Positions 6,999 to 12,486 of a stretch of 12,486 bases of DNA are shown one piece after another (positions within the stretch are counted from its first letter, which is position 1; every line of letters starts with the position of its first letter). Location: NCBI GenBank assembly GCA_030628245.1, contig DAOVRI010000032.1, positions 1-12,486 of the forward strand. Reading direction: 5' to 3'. The translations under genes and the position numbers were made by a program. The stretch comes from Dehalococcoidales bacterium (lineage in GTDB: Bacteria; Chloroflexota; Dehalococcoidia; Dehalococcoidales; RBG-16-60-22). The notes beneath the pieces are model-generated. The model saw nothing but the letters and a program-made list of their open reading frames with translations, was not told where the DNA came from and made no database searches.

Positions 6999-8168
6999 TT
7001 ACTTGCCTTTGCGGAACTCTTCCCAGACCTTCGCGGCCGTATCCGGACTGGCCAGTAGGTCGACGACCGTCATCGCCATGGCCCTGGCCGCATCGAGAAG
7101 ACCGCGCAGGGCGTCCTCCGAGGCAGTGACCATGGCAAACTCCGGGGTATGCAATTGAATATCCTGCGGGGCTATAGCTACCAGCGGCTGAATGGTCGGC
7201 AACAGCTGGCTGACATTGCCCACATCGGTACTGAAAGTCATCATGGTATTGTCTCCCAGGCGTATGGGATGTCCCAGCGACTGCATATTCTGCTTGAAAA
7301 GTCGGGCCATGGTCAGGTTATTGAACATGGCGGCGTAGTGTTCTCCCCACTTATATTTCAGTTTAGCACCGGTGGCCCTGGCCGCGCCACTGAAACAGTT
7401 GATTACCTTTTTCTTCAGCTCATCGAGATAGGCGTCATCCTCGGCGCGCACAATAAACGTAGCGGCGGTGTGGGCCGGAACGATATTGGCCGCTTCACCA
7501 CCGTCGGTAATGATACCGTTAATCCGTGCCCTATCCCTGATATGCTGTCGCAGTGAATTAATGGCATTATAGGACTGAATCATAGCCTCCAGGGCATTGA
7601 TACCAGTCTCCGGTTCGGCGGCGGCATGGGCCGCCTTACCGATAAACTCAACCTCCAGAGTCTCGCAGGCGAGTGTATTCATCACCACCGTATTTCCACC
7701 GCCCGGGTGGGCTATCATCGCCATATCAACATCCGTAAAGGCGCCCCTCTCTGCCATGATGGCCTTACCACCGTACAATTCCTCGCCGGGCGTGCCGAAG
7801 ACCATGATACTGCCCCCCAGCTCGTCTACAGCCCGCCGCGAAGCCAGACCGGCGGCAACGGAACTGGTAGCTATCAGGTTGTGACCGCAGGCATGTCCCA
7901 GCTTGGGCAGAGCATCGTATTCGGCGAGAAAAGCGATAACCGGCTGCCCGGTACCATACCTCCCCCGAAAAGCCGTGGGCAGTTCGCAGATGCCCCTGTC
8001 CACGGTAAAATCGTTCTGCTCAAGGAATTCCGCCAGCCAGGCAGACGCCTGCTTCTCTTCGAAGGCTATTTCGGGGTTGTCATGCAGTTTCTTGCTCAAC
8101 TCACCGAGTTCACGGTAACGAGCATCTATCTCCCTGATAACAGCGGCCTTCAGTTTATCGATATCCAA
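6999..8168 (-). CDS. M20-family metallopeptidase/amidohydrolase (AbgB/ACY1L2-like)
   Basis: This 389-residue zinc hydrolase probably cleaves a dipeptide or N-acyl/aminobenzoyl-glutamate-like amide. Metal and catalytic motifs are intact: LHDNPEIAFEE (28-38), AEYDALPKLGHACGHN (82-97, with zinc-binding His/Cys region), GTPGEE (125-130, catalytic and metal Glu), AHPGGGN (153-159), and a late His in LHTPEF (H340). The AEYDALP-GHACGHNLIA signature is closest to the PM20D2/ACY1L2 and AbgB branch rather than to the IAA-amino-acid hydrolase branch. The dimerisation domain starts near LEVEFIGKAAHAAAEPE. The start is TTG, chosen because AAGGAG lies 8 bases upstream (8177-8182). That site is within a 9-bp hairpin. 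It is the first gene of the leftward operon. The substrate cannot be read from the sequence. Confidence 0.88.
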   Translation of the reverse strand: MDIDKLKAAVIREIDARYRELGELSKKLHDNPEIAFEEKQASAWLAEFLEQNDFTVDRGICELPTAFRGRYGTGQPVIAFLAEYDALPKLGHACGHNLIATSSVAAGLASRRAVDELGGSIMVFGTPGEELYGGKAIMAERGAFTDVDMAMIAHPGGGNTVVMNTLACETLEVEFIGKAAHAAAEPETGINALEAMIQSYNAINSLRQHIRDRARINGIITDGGEAANIVPAHTAATFIVRAEDDAYLDELKKKVINCFSGAARATGAKLKYKWGEHYAAMFNNLTMARLFKQNMQSLGHPIRLGDNTMMTFSTDVGNVSQLLPTIQPLVAIAPQDIQLHTPEFAMVTASEDALRGLLDAARAMAMTVVDLLASPDTAAKVWEEFRKGK

Positions 8169-8174
8169 TTCCGT

Positions 8175-8196
8175 ATCTCCTTATACGTAAGGAGAT
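8175..8196 (-). promoter_or_regulatory. Hairpin that sequesters the ribosome binding site of the M20 gene
   Basis: A perfect 9-bp inverted repeat (arms 8175-8183 and 8188-8196, loop 8184-8187) lies in the short leader of the leftward operon. One arm contains the AAGGAG that sets the TTG start, so in mRNA the site would be base-paired. On the plus strand it is followed by TTTT and resembles a terminator, but no plus-strand gene ends here. An operator palindrome is the other reading. Confidence 0.55.
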
Positions 8197-8215
8197 TTTT
8201 CACCCCAATATACTC

Positions 8216-8244
8216 ATTATAACCCAGTAAGGGAGGGATTTCTA
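8216..8244 (-). promoter_or_regulatory. Candidate promoter for the M20-activase-plsX-trxAB operon
   Basis: The minus strand carries a perfect TATAAT (8216-8221) and, 17 bases upstream, TAGAAA (8239-8244), which matches 4 of 6 positions of the -35 consensus. A start about 7 bases downstream would give a leader of about 40 bases holding the hairpin at 8175-8196. Confidence 0.4.
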
Positions 8245-8309
8245 GGCGGTGATATTAAAACATTCAGCGGTTAGCTTTCCCTACCCCTTTTCATACCAAA
8301 CCCCCTGTG

Positions 8310-8413
8310 TCCCCATCTCCAAACAGCGACATTAGAGAAGCCTTGGTAATTTTGTTTGGAGAGAGGGAATATATTGAGAGGGGCTGTCGCCCCTCTAGAA
8401 CTCCCGATATCCC
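8310..8413. repeat. Nested inverted repeats: dispersed element or structured RNA
   Basis: Arm TCTCCAAACA (8316-8325) pairs perfectly with TGTTTGGAGA (8353-8362), and CCC/GGG (8311-8313/8365-8367) can extend it past a 2x2 internal loop. Immediately to the right is a perfect 8-bp hairpin, AGAGGGGC-TGTC-GCCCCTCT (8377-8396). GGG-A-ATAT (8365-8372) can alternatively pair with ATATCCC (8407-8413) around that hairpin. There is no U-tract on either strand, so it is not an ordinary terminator. The compact layout fits a REP/MITE-like element. Confidence 0.5.
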
Positions 8414-8615
8414 AACAAGCATTTTTGGGTGAATGTGACTTTTTTGTAAAGATTACGTCGCGTTTTGTGATACGGCTGTTAGCGGGCGGTACTAAAGTAA
8501 TTCCAGCACTTTCGTCAAGAAAGTTAACCGCGTGAACAACGTAATGAACCTTCAGAGAATCTACATGAATAAACTCAACCTCATTGAGCTACTAATTGCT
8601 TGTTAATACTTTTAT

Positions 8616-8620
8616 GGAGG
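8616..8620 (+). promoter_or_regulatory. Shine-Dalgarno deciding the HTH gene start
   Basis: GGAGG lies 6 bases before the TTG at 8627. A further in-frame TTG at 8600 lies upstream of this site and would translate through it, giving a hydrophobic leader without family resemblance, so 8627 is preferred. Confidence 0.7.
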
Positions 8621-8626
8621 TTTAAC

Positions 8627-8842
8627 TTGGAAATAGGACTAGAAAAGGGATACCCCTTGTATCTCACCACCGGTGTCGTCGCCCGGCACTGTGGAGTGAG
8701 CAAGGTAACCGTCTTACGATGGATTGAAAAAGGCAACCTGGTAGCCTTCAGGCTCCCCGGAGGCCAGAACCGAATACACCGGGATGACTTTTACGCCTTT
8801 GCGGAAAAACACAAGATACCGCTCAGAGGTGGCCAGGCATAA
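8627..8842 (+). CDS. Small excisionase/BldC-like MerR-type HTH DNA-binding protein
   Basis: This 71-residue protein is essentially one winged-helix domain. LTTGVVARHCGVSKVTVLRW (12-31) forms the helix-turn-helix, then IEKGNLVAFRLPGGQNRIHR gives the wing and DDFYAFAEKHKIPL a closing helix. The family includes excisionases, BldC-type regulators and the N-terminal domains of some response regulators. Standing alone, it probably binds DNA cooperatively as a transcription factor. No integrase or att site was seen, so an excisionase role is unlikely. It lies 63 bases upstream of the giant surface protein on the same strand and its stop codon is inside an intrinsic terminator hairpin. Control of the surface protein or of the divergent operon is an inference from position. 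Confidence 0.8.
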   Translation: MEIGLEKGYPLYLTTGVVARHCGVSKVTVLRWIEKGNLVAFRLPGGQNRIHRDDFYAFAEKHKIPLRGGQA

Positions 8843-8877
8843 TGACTGAGTTTATCCAGGCCGCCTTTATTTTTTTT
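8825..8877 (+). terminator. Intrinsic terminator overlapping the HTH gene's 3' end
   Basis: A 10-bp stem pairs 8825-8834 with 8859-8868 (two G-U pairs, core GGTGGCC/GGCCGCC). It continues past an A-A mismatch with GG/CC (8836-8837/8856-8857) and ATAA/TTAT (8839-8842/8852-8855). Eight Ts (8870-8877) follow almost at once. The hairpin includes the last codons and stop of the HTH gene and ends 28 bases before the next start codon. Confidence 0.75.
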
Positions 8878-8890
8878 ACAAAGCTGCATC

Positions 8891-8896
8891 AGGAGG
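8891..8896 (+). promoter_or_regulatory. Shine-Dalgarno of the surface protein gene
   Basis: A perfect AGGAGG precedes two in-frame ATGs. Spacing is 3 bases to 8900 and 9 bases to 8906, so 8906 is the better start. The two differ by two residues. Confidence 0.75.
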
Positions 8897-8905
8897 TACA
8901 TGGCA

Positions 8906-11900
8906 ATGTCCAGGAAAGTTAAATTTTCTCTATCATTATCCAGTCTACTCCTTCGCGTCTCGATTATAGCTATCTTTCTCCTCGGGTTACTGCCAATCCC
9001 GGCACTGGCAGCAGGCAACGGGACCTTCGCCGGGCAGGTTACCGATAATGCTACAGGCAATCCCATCGCTGGTGCCACCATTGGCATACTGGAGTCGGTG
9101 GATGCCCCTCCCTCTTGGGAGGTCAACACCGGTGGTGACGGTAACTACAGTGTTTCCGTGCCTGAAGGTACGGGCTACGCTGTGGGTGCCGTTAGTCATG
9201 GGTATGTCTCTGAGGTGGTGACGGGCCAGAGTATTACTGCCAATGTCACCACCCCTATCAATTTCTCCTTAGTTCCGGGAGGTATTATCGGGGGTACGGT
9301 AACCGATAACTACAGCGGAAACTCTATCCAGGGCGCAGACGTCTGGGCTTATAAGCCAGGAACGCCTGAAGTAAGGTATGAAACCATGCCAACCTCTGCC
9401 AATGGCAGTTACAGCCTCGCGGCACCTCAGGGAACAGGCTATACTGTTCAAGTAGCTAAGCAAGGTTACGTTGATGTTATCCATACAGGCATTGACGCTG
9501 AATTGGGCGTACCAAAACTGGTCAACCTTGCTTTGGAGCCGTTGAACCCACCGCCAGCCAGCGTCACCGACCTGGCCACCGGCAACGTAACTCACGCCTC
9601 CGTCATTCTCACCTGGACGGCACCCGGCGCTAACCGCAGCACCGGCCAGGCCACCCAGTACGATATCCGCTACGCTACCTCTATTATTGATAATAATTCC
9701 AAGTTTAATGCCGCGACTCAGCCTCCCAACATCCCGCCGCCGCATGCTGCCAATACCCCGGAGACCTTCATGGTTCCCGGCCTGAGCGCTAATACCACCT
9801 ACCACTTCGCCATCAAGACCAAGGACGATGCCAACCTCTGGTCAGGTCTGTCCAACTCACCTTCGGCTACCACTATCCCGGCACCCACCTTCACTATTGC
9901 CCATAGTGGCGGCATGTCCTCCTTTATGCTCAGCGCCGGGGCTAATATCACCGAAACCTTCAATATAACCTCGGTAAATAATTTTGAGGGAGACATTAAC
10001 CTTCATTTCGGAGGACCTCCCGAGTTAGAAGACTACACCACCATATCACCCAGCCAGGTAACTCTGACTGCCAACGCGACGCAGACAGTCACACTGAACC
10101 TCGGTACCGCTCCGACGGCACCTTCGGGTACTTTCGATTGCGGACTCGGCGGCCAGACATCCGAATACGGCGGCCAGCAGAGAGGGTTTGTCTTTAGGGT
10201 TACTATCGGCGTGCCCGGTGAGCCAATGCTATCGGCTTCACCGTCAGTAGTTGCCGTCGGCGGCCAAACAACCTTCTACGCCTCTCAGTTCCCTGAGAGC
10301 AGCAATATAACCCTTCAATGGGACTCCGGTCCTAACGCGGGAGATATCATAACGGAAAACCAGACAGCCGGAGGCGGCACCTGGAACGTACAGGTGACCA
10401 TTCCGGAGATGTCCGGCGGTAACTTCTTCGTTAAGGCAATTTCAGGACAGGCTTCCGCCGTCTGCCAGATAACCGTAACCACCGGCTCCGACCCCGATTT
10501 CCTTATGTCAGCCTCACCGCAATTCATTTCCCTTACACCAGGGCAATCCGCCAATATTACCATCTATGTAGCCTCAATTAACGGCTTCAATGCTGCGGTG
10601 GCGCTTAGCGCGGGCACGGCTCCCGGCGTAACCATGAGCCTGTCAACCGGCAGCGTCACACCCGCCAGCGGAGAGACGGCCTCGGCTATACTTACCATTA
10701 CGGTAGCCGAATGGGCAGCTTCCGAGATGTATCAGATGAACGTTGACGGGTCATGCGCCGACCCGTATATCAATAAGGTTACCAACATCAACCTGGATAT
10801 ACAGCCTCTGGCCGAACACGGGCCCGGTATCTCGCTATCGCAGTCCTACGCACAGGCAGGTGATACCATTACCATTACCGGGGCTAACTTCCCGACGACC
10901 TGTGAGGGAGAAAACGTTACTATTATGGAGGTTCTTACCAACGTCGATTTGCAGACGACACCGGCTGCCATTGCCATCAGTAACGGCAGCTTTACCGGAA
11001 CCTTCACCATTCCATCAGGTATTTTCTCCGGTAACTACCGTATTAAAGCAATTGTGGCAAGCACCGGCGACTTTGCCGAGAGGGACTTCCAGATTATGGG
11101 GACCGGTGAAACCTTTTCGCTGGGAGTGTCACCGGAGTCGACAACCGTAGCCACCGAGGAAGGGTATAACTCTTCATCGGTCTCGGTAAACATTTATTCC
11201 ATGGGCGGCAGTTCTACGGTTAACCTGGCCCTGGAGGGCGCCCCCAACTGGCTGACGTACCAGTTCGGGTCACTTGCGGATAATACCGCCGCCACCGGCG
11301 ATAACGCCATCTCGGTACCGGCCGGCGGCTCAGCCTCACGGAATCTGAACCTGACCGCCAGCATGACGGCACCACCCGGCAATTACTCCATAACCGTCAA
11401 GGCATGGATAACGGGTGGCGCCGAGCAAAGGGTATCCCTGGACCTGACCGTACAGCCGCCGTCAGGCTTTAATATGACGCAGTTCACGCTGAGTCCCACC
11501 TTCGGTCAAGTCGACCAGGTAGTGACCTTCTCCGGCTCAGATTTTACGGGCTGCACGCCGAGCCAGGTGACCGAACTCAGGTTCGGCCCGAGAGATTTAC
11601 TTACCGACCAGAGTATATCTACTATTTACGTACCAACCACAGGTGATTCCGCCGGCAGGTTCTCCGGGACCTTCCGGGTCCCGTCTACACTTGAACCCGG
11701 CACCTATTTCGTTGATATCAGAGTGGGCTGGCCATCCGATGGCGCGACACCCACTGATAAGTTCTCCAGCAAATCATTTACCATAACCGGAGGTGGCGAT
11801 ACCTTCGTGATTCAAGCATCACCTTCGTCCCTCTGGGTCGAGCAGGGCAACCAGATAAGCACCATGATAAGGGTACAGGCAGTCGGTTCCATCTCACCGA

Positions 11901-12486
11901 CGGTAATGCTTTCGGTTGAAGGTCGCCCGTCCGGCATTACTGCCAGCTTTGCCTCGGACAATGTCACGGCACCTCCCGGCGGTATCGCCAGTACCAACCT
12001 CAACCTGAATATCAGCGAAATGATGCCCTCCGGCCACTACTCCTTTACGATAAAAGGTCAGCGGGCCGGCGAGGCAGAGGTGAACCGCATCCCCATTGAG
12101 ATTTACATAGCCCCACCCGAAGGTTACGAGATGGCCTCGATATACCTTAATCCAACCGTAGGCTCCGCAGGGACCTGGATAACCATCAGCGGCAGCGGCT
12201 TCCCGGCCAATACCGCCGTAACACAACTGTACTTTGGCCCACCCAACCCTGAATTTAACCAGATTGCCAACGGTACACTGCCGGCTATCAACACGGATAA
12301 CAACGGGGCCTTTTCGGCCGTGTTTCAGGTACCGGCCGGTCTAACCCCTGGAACGTACCCGATAGAAGCCGTCGCGGGCACCTACCCCGATGACAGGATG
12401 GCATCGGCCGACTTTACCTTCATCAGCGACCAGGCGACCTTCAATATCAACGTCTCGCCGATGATGATACAGACCGCACCGGGTGA
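8906..12486 (+). CDS. Large secreted modular surface protein (CarboxypepD-reg, FN3, TIG-like repeats; 3' end beyond window)
   Basis: The frame is open for 1193 codons to the window end, checked line by line without a stop. The N-terminus (MSRKVKFSL, then a hydrophobic stretch ending PALA) is a Sec signal peptide cut near residue 35/36. Two carboxypeptidase-regulatory-like beta-sandwiches follow (about 38-126 and 127-215; GGTVTDNYSGNSIQGADVWA in the second), then an FN3 domain (about 216-326; VILTWTAPG and LSANTTYHFAIKTKDDANLW). Two less clear Ig-like stretches occupy 327-530. From about 531 two module types alternate: a sandwich beginning near SxSP and a TIG/IPT-like module (GxxxTISGSxF...FSxxFxVPxxLxPGTY). 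I counted about 27 N-x-S/T sequons and 5 Cys. No catalytic domain is visible. It is probably an adhesin, S-layer-associated or matrix protein; any anchor lies beyond the window. Confidence 0.85.
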   Translation, partial: MSRKVKFSLSLSSLLLRVSIIAIFLLGLLPIPALAAGNGTFAGQVTDNATGNPIAGATIGILESVDAPPSWEVNTGGDGNYSVSVPEGTGYAVGAVSHGYVSEVVTGQSITANVTTPINFSLVPGGIIGGTVTDNYSGNSIQGADVWAYKPGTPEVRYETMPTSANGSYSLAAPQGTGYTVQVAKQGYVDVIHTGIDAELGVPKLVNLALEPLNPPPASVTDLATGNVTHASVILTWTAPGANRSTGQATQYDIRYATSIIDNNSKFNAATQPPNIPPPHAANTPETFMVPGLSANTTYHFAIKTKDDANLWSGLSNSPSATTIPAPTFTIAHSGGMSSFMLSAGANITETFNITSVNNFEGDINLHFGGPPELEDYTTISPSQVTLTANATQTVTLNLGTAPTAPSGTFDCGLGGQTSEYGGQQRGFVFRVTIGVPGEPMLSASPSVVAVGGQTTFYASQFPESSNITLQWDSGPNAGDIITENQTAGGGTWNVQVTIPEMSGGNFFVKAISGQASAVCQITVTTGSDPDFLMSASPQFISLTPGQSANITIYVASINGFNAAVALSAGTAPGVTMSLSTGSVTPASGETASAILTITVAEWAASEMYQMNVDGSCADPYINKVTNINLDIQPLAEHGPGISLSQSYAQAGDTITITGANFPTTCEGENVTIMEVLTNVDLQTTPAAIAISNGSFTGTFTIPSGIFSGNYRIKAIVASTGDFAERDFQIMGTGETFSLGVSPESTTVATEEGYNSSSVSVNIYSMGGSSTVNLALEGAPNWLTYQFGSLADNTAATGDNAISVPAGGSASRNLNLTASMTAPPGNYSITVKAWITGGAEQRVSLDLTVQPPSGFNMTQFTLSPTFGQVDQVVTFSGSDFTGCTPSQVTELRFGPRDLLTDQSISTIYVPTTGDSAGRFSGTFRVPSTLEPGTYFVDIRVGWPSDGATPTDKFSSKSFTITGGGDTFVIQASPSSLWVEQGNQISTMIRVQAVGSISPTVMLSVEGRPSGITASFASDNVTAPPGGIASTNLNLNISEMMPSGHYSFTIKGQRAGEAEVNRIPIEIYIAPPEGYEMASIYLNPTVGSAGTWITISGSGFPANTAVTQLYFGPPNPEFNQIANGTLPAINTDNNGAFSAVFQVPAGLTPGTYPIEAVAGTYPDDRMASADFTFISDQATFNINVSPMMIQTAPG
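10496..12486 (+). repeat. Alternating two-module protein repeat in the surface protein
   Basis: Module A starts near residues 531, 736, 965 and 1176 (nt 10496, 11111, 11798, 12431). Module B (TIG-like) starts near 641, 858 and 1078 (nt 10826, 11477, 12137). The A+B pair therefore recurs every 205-229 residues. B copies share SPTxG, TxSGSxF, FGP, GxFSxxFxVP and PGTY. Divergence is high at DNA level, so the duplication is old. Boundaries are by eye. Confidence 0.65.

Larger units (their letters stand above)
8197..8626. other. Divergent intergenic region
   Basis: About 430 bases separate the leftward operon from the rightward HTH gene. They hold the candidate leftward promoter, the inverted-repeat cluster at 8310-8413, and a 6-bp hairpin (ACTTTC/GAAAGT, 8508-8524). 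An unsupported 20-codon frame lies at 8544-8606. No convincing promoter for the HTH gene was found. Confidence 0.6.

Noticed and set aside
8411..8429. CCCAA/TTGGG hairpin as a terminator
   Set aside because: Only 5 bp with a 9-base loop, the Ts are inside the loop, and no gene ends there.
8465..8495. TTGTGA and TACTAA as a promoter for the HTH gene
   Set aside because: Both hexamers are weak and the spacer is 19 bases; other equally poor pairs occur nearby (for example TTGTAA at 8444-8449).
8544..8606. 20-codon frame (MNLQRIYMNK...) ending 10 bases before the HTH Shine-Dalgarno, a possible leader peptide
   Set aside because: No ribosome binding site, no run of regulatory codons and no promoter support; length is within chance.
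8627..8842. Excisionase of an integrated element
   Set aside because: The fold family fits, but no integrase, tRNA gene or attachment repeat was found in the window.
9269..9805. Minus-strand 178-codon frame
   Set aside because: It is a shadow of the surface protein, whose forward frame carries a signal peptide and recognisable domains.

Overview
The window looks like ordinary chromosome from an anaerobic, moderately GC-rich bacterium, most likely Chloroflexota of the Dehalococcoidia type. This is an inference from gene content: a DnaD-like and a DnaC-like protein beside DnaB, a 2-hydroxyacyl-CoA dehydratase-type activase, and a large modular surface protein beside a tiny excisionase/BldC-like HTH protein. 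A Firmicutes-like anaerobe cannot be excluded. No rRNA, tRNA, IS element, CRISPR array or phage structural gene was seen.

Left part (1-3618, all minus strand): a replication operon reading rplI > dnaB > dnaD-like > dnaC-like (the last is cut by the window edge). A candidate promoter lies at 3588-3618. The genes are packed with overlaps of 8, 4 and 86 bases. L9 carries an unusual Lys/Glu/Ala repeat tail of about 136 residues. DnaB, a DnaD-like remodelling/loader protein and a zinc-finger AAA+ DnaC-like loader together would form a helicase-loading set.

Middle part (3677-8221, minus strand): M20 amidohydrolase > BadF/BcrA-type activase > plsX > trxA > trxB. The spacings (52, 9, -23 and 44 bases) suggest one transcript. 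The genes combine phospholipid synthesis, thiol redox control, a radical-type [4Fe-4S] activase and a peptidase-like hydrolase. A 9-bp hairpin buries the Shine-Dalgarno sequence of the first gene.

Divergent intergenic region (about 8169-8626): a putative promoter for the leftward operon and a nested set of inverted repeats at 8310-8413 that may be a dispersed repeat or a structured RNA. The remainder shows nothing I can assign.

Right part (8627-12486, plus strand): a 71-aa HTH protein, then a strong intrinsic terminator overlapping its stop codon. After a gap of only 63 bases comes a very large secreted protein that stays open to the window end (1193 codons visible). It has a signal peptide, two carboxypeptidase-regulatory-like domains, an FN3 domain, and then alternating beta-sandwich and TIG-like modules. 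The terminator between the two genes suggests that expression of the surface protein is limited by read-through or controlled at that point.
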